From assembly GCA_963576725.1 (NCBI GenBank), contig OY755241.1, forward strand, positions 73,358,999 through 73,422,998: 64,000 bases of DNA. The letters are read 5' to 3'. A program made the position numbers and the translations under genes. Of the stretch, positions 39,242 through 50,379 are shown one piece after another (within the stretch, counting starts at the first letter, position 1; each line of letters starts with the position of its first letter). The DNA is from Azorinus chamasolen. Lineage: Eukaryota; Mollusca; Bivalvia; Cardiida; Solecurtidae. The notes beneath the pieces are model-generated. The model worked only from the letters and a program-made list of their open reading frames with translations. It had not been told where the DNA came from and did no database searches.

Positions 39242-39386
39242 TTAGTCAGGAGATTAAGATTTAGAAAATGACCGACCTTCGAAGCTGTGACCACCTTCTT
39301 ACATAATTTTCCAGGACGAGTTACCGGGATTTCGCTTTTCAAAGACAGGGAAAGGAAAGGTAACCAATCAAACTTGAATTGTAAAA

Positions 39387-39784
39387 TGATCTGGATCTGC
39401 TCTGTTTGTTTGTGGAATGATATTCTACAGTTTCTGCAATGGTGAATAAATCGTGTGTTCATATGCTTTTATGAAAAATAATCTAATTAATATTCATGAC
39501 GTCATTAGTTCTTACAGTTGGAGTAACATATTTTCAAAAGAAGCCCCGGTTTTTGACGTTAGGTCTATCCCTTTCCTCCATGCATATTCATGTAAGAAAT
39601 AATGACGTCATGAGTGTTAAACAGATTTACTGCTATAATAGCATATGGACACGGGACTTTTAAGCCTGTGCAGAAACTGTTGAATCATGTATGTACTACA
39701 TGTATATCATAAGCAAATAGAACAGATTCTGATCTGAGTCTACTCTGTTTGCAAAAGCGTAGAAAGGCGTATTTATGGAGTAAA
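39387..39784. mobile_element. Two TTAA-1 MITEs
   Basis: 39387-39530 is a reverse partial copy (tggatctgctctgtttgttt, taatattcatgacgtcatta). 39568-39784 runs from tccctttcctccatgcatat to cgtatttatggagtaaac. Confidence 0.7.
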
Positions 39785-39879
39785 CATGTATATCTGTCAG
39801 ACATTTAATTCCTATTTTCCCCTAGTTTCAATGGCAAAACAATTAATCTGTTGTGTACAAGCAAACCTCTTTCTTATTG

Positions 39880-39950
39880 ATTAAGCTAATAGAACAGATC
39901 CTGATCTGAGTCTACTCTGTTTGCAGAAGCGTAGGAAGGCGTATTTCACT
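39880..39950. repeat. Duplicate of the 39568-39784 MITE right arm
   Basis: aacagatcctgatctgagtc and tttgcagaagcgtaggaagg repeat 39720-39775 almost exactly, followed by a repeated cactggcaaaacaat context. Confidence 0.7.
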
Positions 39951-40440
39951 GGCAAAACAATAAACATGTTGTGTACATGCAAACCTCTTTCTTATAAATT
40001 AATTTAAAATAAATAAAATTCTAAAAGGACGAGCCACACAGATCAAATTTGAACGACAAGAGTTTTGTGGTGTATGGGTTGTTTTATTGTCCTAAATGGT
40101 AAATCAAACCCTTTGCTTTCCTCAGGAATAATTCCTCCAAAACATGCGAACCACATGCTGTGTAATTAACAACACAATGGTGTTAGTTTTAAATCGTTTG
40201 AGCTATACTTTACGTGTTAGGCGTTATTGTGATTTACGCAAATTTGAATATGAATTGGCCAGAACGTATGTAAATGACAGAATGCTCGACAGATACGAAA
40301 CGTTCGCAAACTGTAGGAAAATATTTAGTACAATCTCACCCGTGATTAGATGTTTTTTTACAATCATGTGGTGACTTTGAAAGCCAAACTTCATGTCATA
40401 TTTATTGAACAACACCATGCAACTAGCCCCCATAAATACT
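39951..40440. other. Unassigned interval
   Basis: No repeat recognised; a 76-codon plus-strand frame (40144-40374) has no recognisable domain. ctcctttctgcgcgtttgca at 40438 is a MITE fragment. Confidence 0.4.
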
Positions 40441-40622
40441 CCTTTCTGCGCGTTTGCAAACAGAGTAGACCCAGGCCAGACGGAATTGTATCGAAGTGGT
40501 CACAGTAGGGTTTGGTGGAGAAATAAAAGCGGTATTCTTGAAGATGTTTGACTTTACGCAACTTATCTAGATCTCTGTGTATCATTACAACTTATCTAGA
40601 TCTCTGTGTATCATTACAACCT
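40440..40622. repeat. MITE arm and dispersed repeat
   Basis: gtggtcacagtagggtttgg + tggagaaataaa recurs at 47152-47190 in the same context (attcttgaa, atctt). acttatctagatctctgtgt is duplicated in tandem at 40560-40620. Confidence 0.6.
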
Positions 40623-40830
40623 TTAACCCTTTCCTCCATAAATACGCCTTTCCGCGCCTCTGTAAAATTACCTGTTGAAACCATTGTGATAAATAGAGCA
40701 TTTGCTCCATGGCAGCAAATGCTCTATTTATCACAATGGTTTCTATACTACACAATTTTCCTTTTCCCTAGTTAATGCCCCTTTTCGGTAGTTTTATTCA
40801 GTCTATATAGCCTATGGAGGAAAGGGTTAA
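40623..40830. mobile_element. TTAA-2 MITE (reverse orientation)
   Basis: TTAA at both ends; ttaaccctttcctccataaa and cctatggaggaaagggttaa; perfect stem gaaaccattgtgataaatag with apex tgctccatggcagca. Confidence 0.88.
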
Positions 40831-40899
40831 GGGGAACGTATTACTGTTGGATCTACATCAATCGCTGTTTGTCAGGATTCAGGATGTTTACCCTCAGAC

Positions 40900-41075
40900 A
40901 CATAATCTCCCCTCTCAAGCAGTTTGTAAAACTGAATAATTCAACCTGGCACCATTTTGTTAACTTCAAGTTATAAGTATATAGTGACGCCCTCTCCAGC
41001 AGTTTGTAAAACTGAATAATTCAACCTGGCACCATTTTGTTAACTTCAAAGTATAAGTATACAGTGACGACACTG
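40900..41075. repeat. ~80-bp direct duplication
   Basis: agcagtttgtaaaactgaat ... ctggcaccattttgttaact occurs twice with near identity, followed by tataagtata(t/c)agtgacg. Confidence 0.88.
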
Positions 41076-41194
41076 ATCCAACTGCTCCCTGCACTAGTGT
41101 GTCTGCCAGAATACTAACGGTAGTTAATGTAGGTTGCTTTCCAGAGGGAATCGGGCCAAATTTTACATGGACGACATTTAACTCAGCAGGCTAA

Positions 41195-41395
41195 AGGTTT
41201 ATTCCTTCATATATAAACGCGTTTCACGAATTTGCAAGCCGAGTAGACCAAGATCAGATGGCTTACCCAAGGAACTTGATTGTTTACTTTCTAAAATGGC
41301 TACAATTGTTTCTTCCACATTTCATTATAACTATTTTGTCCATGAGTATTCAGTACAGTAGGTAAAGGAATTTGAAATAAACAAAGAACAGGAAG
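41195..41395. mobile_element. Degenerate TTAA-3 MITE
   Basis: Contains ttattccttcatatataaac, gtagaccaagatcagatggc, tattttgtccatgagtattc and aacaaagaacagg. Confidence 0.55.
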
Positions 41396-41454
41396 ATTAT
41401 TTCAGTACTGTTTAATACATATTTTATTATTTTTAACATATACAACAAAACCTT

Positions 41455-41650
41455 TTTATACATGTAGCAACAATAAGAAATAAACGTTGGTCTTTAAGAG
41501 CAGGTGGTTGCTTAATGCAGGAAAGCTTCACTTTCATCCTGCATTATGCTACCACTGTATAACCTTCGTCCTGCATTAAGCAACCACCAGTATATGAAGA
41601 CAGTCATGTTTGTTTATAAAGTGGTCGCATTAGAGAAGTTTTACTGTATT
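41455..41650. mobile_element. TA-1 MITE, partly duplicated
   Basis: aggtggttgcttaatgcagg with two right-hand stems (tcatcctgcattatgctacc and tcgtcctgcattaagcaacc), ending gcattagagaagttttactg. Confidence 0.7.
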
Positions 41651-41796
41651 ATATTATTATTATATCACTCTTGTATTTTCAAAGCCACGGAAAGTATTAA
41701 GCAGACTTTACTAAAAGTTTGGTTTGTCTAGGTTTTTTTTCTTATCTCAAATGAAACGAACACAACAGAACATCTAGAGGCCATTAAGTAAAAAGC

Positions 41797-41922
41797 GAGT
41801 AAGACATACAGCTGAGACCCTCTAAAGCGACCACTCAATGAATAGACACTAGTGTCAAGTAAGACATAAAGCTGAGGCCCTCTAAAGCGACCACTCAATG
41901 AATAGACACTAGTGCCAAGTAA
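41797..41922. repeat. 60-bp satellite, left part (two units)
   Basis: Unit gtaagacatacagctgagac + cctctaaagcgaccactcaa + tgaatagacactagtgtcaa. Continues at 44527 beyond an inserted 2.6-kb element. Confidence 0.92.
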
Positions 41923-44523
41923 TGCCTGGCGTCCACTACAGCGCCGAAGCCTTGCCGAAGGGTTGCCGAATAAATTTTGCTCGATTCGGGAACCATTCGG
42001 GATCAGCTATGTATTCGGTGTCATTCGGCATGTATTCCGCAAGTATTCGGGAAGTGGCTTACGAAGCGTTGCGGAACAGACGCCGAAGCGATGCAGAATC
42101 ATGCCGAAACCTTGAGGATAACCCCCCGAATGCTTCCCGAATGGTTTCCGATCGTGCGGAACCGTCGCAGAACATGCCGAAGGGATGCCGAATCGTTGCA
42201 GAAATAAGACCGAAGGATTGTCGAATTGAGAGTCTGGGAATATAACGATGTCGCATTTTTGTGTTTTGGAATGGAAAAGATGTCTCGTTGGAGTGGAAAA
42301 GATGCCCCCCCCCCACACACACACTTATATCTAGACTAGATTCATTCGGATGGAGCGGATGGTTACCTCCGGCTCCCAACACCTAATGGGTAGTGGATCG
42401 GAGTACATGGCACTATTATCATGTAATAAATACTGACAGTTCTTTTACGTCCGGATGAACCTTCTTATGCGTGCTTTATATTAATACATGTACCCTTTTT
42501 AAACTGTATCTATTACCTTCTTCTCCTATCCATCCATGGTGTCGTACTATATCAATATATTTACTGGGGATTGCTTAAAAACCTCTCATAATTAATTAAG
42601 AAGGATTCTTTTTCTATGTCAGTTCTTAACGACTATTACTCATGTATAGATTCTGAAAGGAGGTAATCCCCCGAGAGCAAAAATTGCAACACAAAAAGAG
42701 AAAATTGCAGATTCGGTTTTATTGAGTCTGTTCATGAACAGTAATTGAATGTGCAACACTGCTCACGCCCCCTAGCACCGGCTTAAGCGGTATTCAATTT
42801 TCAGAACAGGAAGTACTGAAATTAATGATATCTCGAAGGACCAGAAGGTATAACAACACTGAGAATGAAGTACGGGGCGACGTTTTACGGCCGCCACACA
42901 AGCACTTAACACCTGCTGTTGTGATGATAACCATTTCATATCTTAATTTGCATCTAAAGATAGTTCTTAGGCTTCTATAGTACAAGTATAGATCCACTTA
43001 CACATATCCATACTATATGCACACAGCCTTATACTACAAAATAAGTAAGTGTGTACATGATAATTAATGTAAATAAATATTGACATTTATCTATTACAGC
43101 TATAGATGTGTTGCAAAATAACAAACTCTATGGACTCTTTTTGGGTGGGTCAAACACGAATCCCTTTTTCAAAATCTCCACTGTTTGCAAAAGACAAGTA
43201 CACTCTTTGCAAATATACTACTGTACTTGTAAAGGATACACACACATCTATATATTAATATTAATACAAACTCTGTAGACCCTGTTTGGGTGGGACTCAA
43301 ATACACTCTTAGCAAGTACTTGTGAAGAGCACACACAAACGTACGCACAAACATACATCTACATACAAATGATTCCCTCTCATGTGTTTTATTTGGTTTT
43401 TGTTAAAACAAAAACATAATTACAAGTATAAGGGATTATTATATACATGCTATTTTAAGCTATTTATAATAGGTAGCAAAAATGAGATGTGCTATATTCT
43501 ATAGCTATTCCTGTTCTTTATACATGCATTTTATCCATAGGTAGTTAGTAATGGAATGTATTTTGTTAAGAAGCTATTGTTTTAGTCGATAAATAACTTC
43601 TAGCTTATGGTAAATAAGCTGTTTTGTAACATCCGATTATAAGTAAAGTTTCTTGTATATTGTATTTTATATCTCGAAATCTCGTTCTTTTACAGATATA
43701 AGTTTTGCTGACATCAGCATCTTCTGAGACTATTCAAGCCCCAGTTTCACGAACATTCTTAAGTAATAACTTAGCTAAGCCTTTACTTAAAAATACACCA
43801 GAGCATACATTTTCATAAATTAGTGTTTATTTTGTAAAATCAAATTGTAAGACGTTTGTTTAATTGTCATTTAAATAATACATATTGTATTTGATAATAA
43901 TTGAGGGTAATCTAAATCAAAAACAGTATTTAAGAATGTGTAACAGACTGGATTTAATTAGATAGTTCATGCACAAACTGTTATTTTCTGTTTAAAAATA
44001 TAACATAATATCTATAAGGGTTTTGCTTAGATAAAAATACTTCATATTAAGTATATGAATTGTTCATAATACATTCGGCATGTCTTCCGCGTGGGTTCGA
44101 GAACCCTTCCGCGTCTTCGGGAAGCATTCGGGAAGCCTTCGGGAAGCATTCTGCATCGATTCGGCATCATTCTTGAACCGTTCGGGATGGATAGGAGATC
44201 CCGAAGCCTTGCAGAATGACCCCGAATCTACCCCGAAGCCACCGCGAAGGGTTCCCGAACGTCCCGAAGGGTTCCAGAAGGTCCCGAAGCCTTCCCGAAT
44301 AAAAGATTCGGCGTCCAAATTTTAAAACTTTTAAAACTTGGATGCCGAATCTTTTTCGATCCCGATCAGTCCCCGAATAACCCAGAATGGTTCCCGAAGG
44401 GTTCAAGAATGACGCGGAAGGGTTCCCGAACATCCCGAAGGCATGCCGAATCATCCAGAATCTGCGATATCCACATTCGGGAACCCTTCGGGAACCATTC
44501 GGCGTCCTAGTGGACGCCTGGTC
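41923..44523. mobile_element. 2.6-kb TIR element inserted in the 60-bp satellite
   Basis: Ends cctggcgtccactacagcgc and its near complement ggcgtcctagtggacgcctg; the flanks suggest a TAA target duplication. Both subterminal regions (41940-42235, 44070-44510) are packed with CCGAA/TTCGG motifs about 10 bases apart. The interior (~1.8 kb) has no coding sequence and includes a retro-tail-like patch at 43570-43670. A TAA duplication fits PIF/Harbinger, but no transposase supports that. Confidence 0.75.
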
Positions 44524-44526
44524 TAA

Positions 44527-44880
44527 GACATACAGCTGAGACCCTCTAAAGCGACCGCTCAGTGAATAGACACTAGTGTCAAGTACGACATACAGCTGAG
44601 ACCCTCAAAGTAACAACTCAATGAATAGACACTAGTGTCAAGTAAGACATACAGCTGAGACCCTCTAAAGCGACCACTCAATGAATAGACACTAGTGTCA
44701 AGTAAGACATACAGCTGAGACCCTCTAAAGCGACCACTCAATGAATATACACTAGTGTCAAGTAAGACATACAGCTGAGACCCTCTAAAGCGACCACTCA
44801 ATGTATAGACACTAGTGTCAAGTAAGACATACAGCTGAGACCCTCTAAAGCGACCACTCAATGTATAGACACTAGTCTCT
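44527..44880. repeat. 60-bp satellite, right part (six units)
   Basis: Same unit as at 41797, six copies with 1-4 differences each, ending cactagtctctttaaccc. Confidence 0.95.
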
Positions 44881-45246
44881 TTAACCCTTTACTCCATAAG
44901 TGTTTTCTACACCTTTGCAAACACAGTAGATCCAGATCAGACGACTCCTCTAGGAGCTTTGTTTGTTTATGAATTAATATCGATAAGATTATATAGTTTC
45001 TACCATGGTGGCATTATAAAAAAAAAAATCTAATATACTATACAGATAGATAGAATCTTTATTTACACTCCTCAATGCACATTCAGTAACTATAAAAGCA
45101 TATACAATACAAATTTCAATTAGTGCAGAGCCATTCCATAGAGGAATATGCCATAGCATATCATATATAACACACACATTTATAACATCACAGTATGACA
45201 CAAACAAAATCGATCAAACATGATGTCATTATTTCTTAAATAGAAT
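44880..45246. mobile_element. TTAA-1 MITE (reverse) carrying a LINE tail
   Basis: Left tttaaccctttactccataa with hairpin arm gtagatccagatcagacgac; right catgatgtcattatttctta. The middle is occupied by 45040-45215. Confidence 0.65.
45040..45215 (-). mobile_element. LINE-like 3' tail inserted in a TTAA-1 MITE
   Basis: On the minus strand the segment ends in AATAAAGATTCTATCTATC, a polyadenylation-like signal plus a TATC tail, and interrupts a TTAA-1 element whose two halves lie on either side. A short coding trace (LWHIPLWNGSALIE) may be the end of an ORF. Type not determined. Confidence 0.4.
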
Positions 45247-45259
45247 AAGGTCCTCTTTG

Positions 45260-45335
45260 TGCTTGGGTGGTTTCCTGTAGGAGCTTTCTGCATAACTACC
45301 ATCCTGCATTAAGCTAACACCTGCCACATTTTATG
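45260..45335. mobile_element. TA-1 MITE stem remnant
   Basis: tgtaggagctttctgcataa and accatcctgcattaagctaa, one half of a TA-1 stem. Confidence 0.6.
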
Positions 45336-45367
45336 TGGTTTACAGACATGTATGGCAGCAATGTTTG

Positions 45368-46710
45368 TTTGCAGCTAACACATGGTATGACGTGTAAGAA
45401 ATGATGACTGATTAATGACACTATAGAGTCAGATCTGTTATACGTCTACAAGCTCCTACAGCAATGTTTGTTTGCAGCTAACACATGGCATGACGTGTAA
45501 GAAATGATGACTGATTAATGACACGGTAGAGTCAGATCTGTTATACGTCTAAAAGCTCCTATAGGAAAGTCTGTTTGCAGCTAACACATGGCATGACGTG
45601 TAAGAAATGATGACTGATTAATGACACGGTAGAGTCAGATCTGTTATACGTCTAAAAGCTCCTACAGCAATGTCTGTTTGCAGCTAACACATGGTATGAC
45701 ATGTAAGAAATGATGACTGATTAATGACACTATAGAGTCAGATCTGTTATACGTCTAAAAGCTCCTACAGGAAAGTTTGTTTGCAGCTAACACATGACAT
45801 GACGTGTAAGAAATGATGACTGATTAATGACACGGTAGAGTCAGATCTGTTATACGTCTAAAAGATCCTACAGGAATGTCTGTTTGCAGCTAACACATGA
45901 CATGACGTGTAAGAAATGATGACTGATTAATGACACGGTAGAGTCAGATCTGTTATACGTCTAAAAGATCCTACAGGAAAGTTTGTTTGCAGCTAACACA
46001 TGGCCTGACGTGTAAGAAATGATGACTGATTAATGACACGGTAGAGTCAGATCTGTTATACGTCTAAAAGATCCTACAGGAATGTCTGTTTGCAGCTAAC
46101 ACATGACATGACGTGTAAGAAATGATGACTGATTAATGACACGGTAGAGTCAGATCTGTTATACGTCTAAAAGATCCTACAGGAAAGTTTGTTTGCAGCT
46201 AACACATGACATGACGTGTAAGAAATGATGACTGATTAATGACACGGTAGAGTCAGATCTGTTATACGTCTAAAAGCTCCTACAGCAATGTTTGTTTGCA
46301 GCTAACACATGGTATGACGTGTAAGAAATGATGACTGATTAATGACACGGTAGAGTCAGATCTGTTATACGTCTAAAAGCTCCTACAGCAATGTCTGTTT
46401 GCAGCTAACACATGGCCTGACATGTAAGAAATGATGACTGATTAATGACACGGTAGAGTCAGATCTGTTATACGTCTAAAAGCTCCTACAGGAAAGTTTG
46501 TTTGCAGCTAACACATGGCATGACGTGTAAGAAATGATGACTGATTAATGACACTATAGAGTCAGATCTGTTATACGTCTAAAAGATCCTACAGGAAAGT
46601 TTGTTTGCAGCTAACACATGACATGACGTGTAAGAAATGATGACTGATTAATGACACGGTAGAGTCAGATCTGTTATACGTCTAAAAGCTCCTACAGGAA
46701 AGTTTGTTGG
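45368..46710. repeat. 103-bp satellite, 13 units
   Basis: Unit tttgcagctaacacatggca ... gtaagaaatgatgactgatt ... agagtcagatctgttatacg / tctaaaagctcctacagg. Unit pieces (taagaaatgatgact, gctcctacagg, tttgcag) match a TTAA-1 MITE interior. Variants such as agctcc/agatcc are interspersed. Confidence 0.95.
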
Positions 46711-46732
46711 AAAACGCGTCAACAAAGCCGTC

Positions 46733-47040
46733 AACAAAAGGCGTATCTATACTGTAAAATGTCAAAAGGTGTATCTATACAGTAAAGTGCCAAAAGGTGT
46801 ATCCATACAGTAAAGTGTCAAAAGGCGTATCTATACTGTAAAAAGGCAAAAGGTGTATCTATACAGTAAAGTGCCAAAAGGTGTATCCATACAGTAAAGT
46901 GTCAAAAGGCGTATCTATACAGTAAAGTGCCAAAAGGTGTATCTATACAGTAGATGTCAAAAGGCGTATCTATACAGTAAAGTGTCAAAAGGTGTATCTA
47001 TACAGTAAAGTGTCAAAGGTGTTTCTATACAGTAAATGGT
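46733..47040. repeat. ~28-bp tandem repeat, about 11 units
   Basis: Unit caaaaggtgtatctatacag + taaagtg. The caaaaggcgtat motif also resembles MITE right ends (aaaggcgtatttat), so it probably grew from the same element as the 103-bp array. Confidence 0.93.
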
Positions 47041-47640
47041 TGACATGGATCAATACCAAACAATTGATAAGACAAGGTATCACAAAAATATGTATGCATG
47101 TTCAGAGCTACAGATAAAGTTGTCATTTTTCCAGTAAATGATTCTAAAGAGTGGTCACAGTATTGGGTTTGGTGGAGAAATAAAGGAGCTATTCTTGAAA
47201 ATCTTTAAATGTACGCACCTTATCTGGAGCTTTGTACATGTATGTTCAAAAACAATGAAAGGTTAATGAGATCACTATATAAATTATCACCATCTAACCC
47301 TTTCAGTGTGGTAAAAAACATCTCATGCCCTTTGCAAACAATGTAGACCCAGATAACATAGCTACCAAAGGAGCTCTCTTATCAGGGTCTGCACTGTTTT
47401 GTTGTTACACTCTTTAAAGAGTCACTGAACATTCGTAGTAAGATTGACATGTTTAAAAATTGGAATGGTCTGTTGCGTTAATTCAGCACTGAAAGTACTA
47501 ATGAAATATACAGGTACATTTTACAGAATTGTTATAACCCAAACAAGAATTCTCAAATAAGATCCAATAAAAGGAGTTTTCAGGGTTGCAAACGGTGTAT
47601 ATAAGAACCTGCCTATAGTCACCATGCAATGAATAAATGA
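47041..47640. other. MITE remnant and unassigned DNA
   Basis: 47297-47420 carries ctaaccctttcagtgtggta, gtagacccagataacatagc and tatcagggtctgcactgttt. 47150-47240 is the dispersed repeat shared with 40480. No gene seen. Confidence 0.45.
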
Positions 47641-47960
47641 ATGAACGAATAAATGGGGGAGACATAATGATGCTTGTGATGGTGAACAAGTGTTCCCAGT
47701 TTCAAAAGGTTATGTTCCCACTTTGAAAAGGTTCATCTCTCAGGGTTATGTAAATAAGCGGACCTTAACAAAAAACGTAATCAAAATTATACGGGCCATA
47801 ATTCTGTCAAAATGTACAGAGTAATGTACTCTTGCCTACAGATGAAGGCTGCGATGGTGAACAAATGTTCCACGTTTCAAAGCTTTGTCTCAAAGGGTTA
47901 TGTAAATAAGTGAACTTGAACAAAAACCTTAATAAAACTTAAAATGCTGGGGCGAATGCT
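47640..47960 (+). mobile_element. HINE-like fragment
   Basis: Two diverged cores (gatggtgaacaagtgttccc, cagggttatgtaaataagcg, accttaacaaaaaacgtaat). No microsatellite end. Confidence 0.5.
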
Positions 47961-48108
47961 GGGGCGAATAGGAAAGCTCCACTATTCTTCAAATAGTTGA
48001 GCTTAAAACAAACACCCATGAATAATTCTGTCAACACCCTTATACAGTCATATATAGTCAGCTGACTCTGCTCCCAACACGACAATGTTCATTCCCACAA
48101 AAAGTGTC

Positions 48109-48625
48109 TTAACCCGTTCCCTCATATAAACGTGTTTTCACGCATTCGCAAACATAGTAGACCCAGATCCGACGGCTCCTATGGGAGCCGTCTGATCAGG
48201 GTCTACTCTGTTTGCTAATAAAATTTGACAGATTTATTTATTTGCTTTCTTAAATATCTAACGCTCGAACAATTTGACCTGGACCCTCATCTTTATGCAG
48301 AATACATAGTGAGAGTGATGGCGCTGTATAAATAAAACTCCGCCGGTAAAGCGTGAAGTTTATTTTCGCTGAAATTAACCCGTAAAGCATACAATCACGG
48401 ATGCGTCCATGCATAGTTGCTTACCGGGACACGTGCCGAGGATAAACCCGTACATGTACGAATTTTTATTTATGCAAATTAAGAAGGTCAGAGTCCAGGT
48501 CAAATTGTTCGAGCTATACAGTGTTCCACCTTCCATATTTCTAACTATTTTGTTAATGAATAATGTTAATGTTAAAGTATTAAAATGTGGCCTAAATACA
48601 GAACAAGGAAAGGGAAAGTTAAACA
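48109..48625. mobile_element. TTAA-3 MITE (reverse) with nested insertion
   Basis: Left ttaacccgttccctcatata with apex ggctcctatgggagcc; right acagaacaaggaaagggaaa then gttaa. Interrupted by 48263-48514. Confidence 0.72.
48263..48514. mobile_element. Nested ~250-bp TIR element
   Basis: Inverted ends gctcgaacaatttgacctgg and ccaggtcaaattgttcgagc, 20 of 20 complementary. Interior shows tgcagaatacatagtgagag and no ORF. Target duplication not resolved. Confidence 0.75.
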
Positions 48626-48950
48626 GTAACACCCCTCTAAACTGGATGTTCCAACTCAGCATCAATATGTGTGTAAGTGTCTTAAAGGTAAACAGTAACA
48701 CCCCTCTAAACTGGGTGCTCCAACTTAGCATCACTATTTGTGTAAGTGTCTTAAAGTTAAACAGTAACACCCCTCTAAAGTGGATGTTCAACTTAGCATC
48801 AATATTTGTGTAAGTGTCTTAAAGTTAAACAGTAACACCCCTCTAAACTGGATGTTCCAACTTAGCATCAATATTTGTGTTAGTCTCTTAAAGTTAAACA
48901 GTAACACCCCTCTAAACCGGATGTTCCAACTTAGCATCACTACTTGTCTG
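48626..48950. repeat. ~69-bp tandem repeat from a TA-1 terminus
   Basis: Five units of aaacagtaacacccctctaa + actggatgttccaacttagc + atcaatatttgtgtaagtgt. The first 25 bases are a TA-1 MITE end. Confidence 0.9.
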
Positions 48951-48965
48951 TAAGACAGGTGGCAG

Positions 48966-49193
48966 CGTAACTCAATACCTCATAGGCTATTTTAGACCCA
49001 ACATATTTGCACGAATCTATCAAACAGGAGCATTAACTAGAGGAAATGAACATTTATAATTTTCTAGTTAGAAACCATTGTGATAAATAGAACATTTGCT
49101 CCCATAGGAGCAAATGCTCTATTTATCACAACGGTTTCAGGAAGAGACTTTTACAGAGGCGTAGAAATGCGTATTTATGGAGAAAATGGTTAA
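48966..49193. mobile_element. TTAA-2 MITE
   Basis: Left aactcaatacctcataggct, right tatttatggagaaaatggttaa; apex tgctcccataggagca. Confidence 0.82.
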
Positions 49194-49240
49194 AGCAGGA
49201 TGAAAGTTATGCAGAAAGCTCAACATTGGTTGAGAAATGT

Positions 49241-50350
49241 TTAACCCTTTCTCTAATGTAAATGCTGTTTGGCACCTTTGCAAACAGAGTAGACCAAGAT
49301 CAGACCGCTGCTGTAGGGGTCATTCGACCTTTGCAAACAGAGTAGACTAAGATCAGACAGCTGCTGTAGGGGCCAATGTGACCTTTGCAAACAGAGTAGA
49401 CCCAAATCAGACAACTACTAGGGCCATTTGACCTTTGCGAACAGTAGATCCAGATCAGACAGCTACTGTAGGATCAATTTGACATTTGCAAACAGAGTAG
49501 ACCCAGATCAGACAACTACTGTAGGGGCCATTTGGCCTTTGCAAACAGAGTAGACCCAGATCAAACAACTGCTGTAGGAGCCATTTGGCCTTTGCAAACA
49601 GAGTAGACTCAGATCAGACAACTACTGTAGGGGCTATTTGACCTTTGCAAACAGAGTAGACCCAAATCAGACAACTACTAGGGTCATTTGACCTTTGCGA
49701 ACAGTAGATCCAGATCAGACAGCTACTGTAGGAGCCATTTGACATTTGCAAACAGAGTAGATCCAGATCAGACAGCTACTGTAGGAGCCATTGACCTTTG
49801 TAAACAGAGTAGACCCAGATCAGATAGCTACTATCGGAGCCAACTGACCTTTGCAAACAATGTAGACCCATATCAGACAGCTACTGAAAGAGCCATTTGA
49901 CATTTGCAAACAGAGTAGACCCAGATCAGACAGCTGCTGTAGGGGTCATTTGACCTTTGCAAATAGAGTAGGGGCCATTGGGCATTTGCAAACAGAGTAG
50001 ACCCAGATCAGACAACTACTGTAGCGGCCATTTGGCCTTTGCAAACAGAGTAGACCCAAATCAGACAACTACTAGGGCCATTTGACCTTTGCAAACAGAG
50101 CAGATCCAGATCAGACAGCTACTGTAGGAGCCATTTCACCTTTGCAAACAGAGTAGATCCAGATCAGACAGCTACTGTAGGAGCCATTTCACCTTTGCAA
50201 ACAGAGTAGATCAAGATCAGACAGCTACTGTAGGAGCCATTTGACCTTTGCAAACAGAACAGACCCTGGTCAGATGGGTCCAATAGTCTGATCTGGGTCT
50301 ACTCTGTTTGCTAAGGCATGTAAAGACGTATTTATGGAGTAAAGGGTTAA
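49241..50350. mobile_element. TTAA-1 MITE expanded by a 53-bp array
   Basis: TTAA at both ends; left ttaaccctttctctaatgta, right atttatggagtaaagggttaa, with the closing arm tctgatctgggtctactctg at 50288. The opening hairpin arm is amplified between ~49275 and 50265. Confidence 0.88.
49275..50265. repeat. 53-bp minisatellite, about 18-19 units
   Basis: Unit cctttgcaaacagagtagac + ccagatcagacagctactgt + aggagccattt(g/c)a. Units vary (aactactagggcc, gctgctgtaggggtc) and variant orders repeat, e.g. 49380-49450 and 49640-49710. Confidence 0.95.
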
Positions 50351-50379
50351 ACAAACAAACAGCGTGGAAGCCACAGTAA

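Noticed and set aside
41912..42382. Overlapping open frames of 67-107 codons on both strands (also 44064-44454)
   Set aside because: Produced by the CCGAA/TTCGG repeats in the subterminal regions of a TIR element; several frames open at once on both strands and no domain.
44559..44861. 100-codon minus frame with GRFRGSQLYVLLDTSVY repeats
   Set aside because: The 60-bp satellite has a period divisible by 3 and no stops in this frame.
48375..48813. Opposed frames of 138 and 134 codons
   Set aside because: Cover the nested TIR element and the 69-bp tandem repeat on both strands; peptide repeats follow the DNA period.
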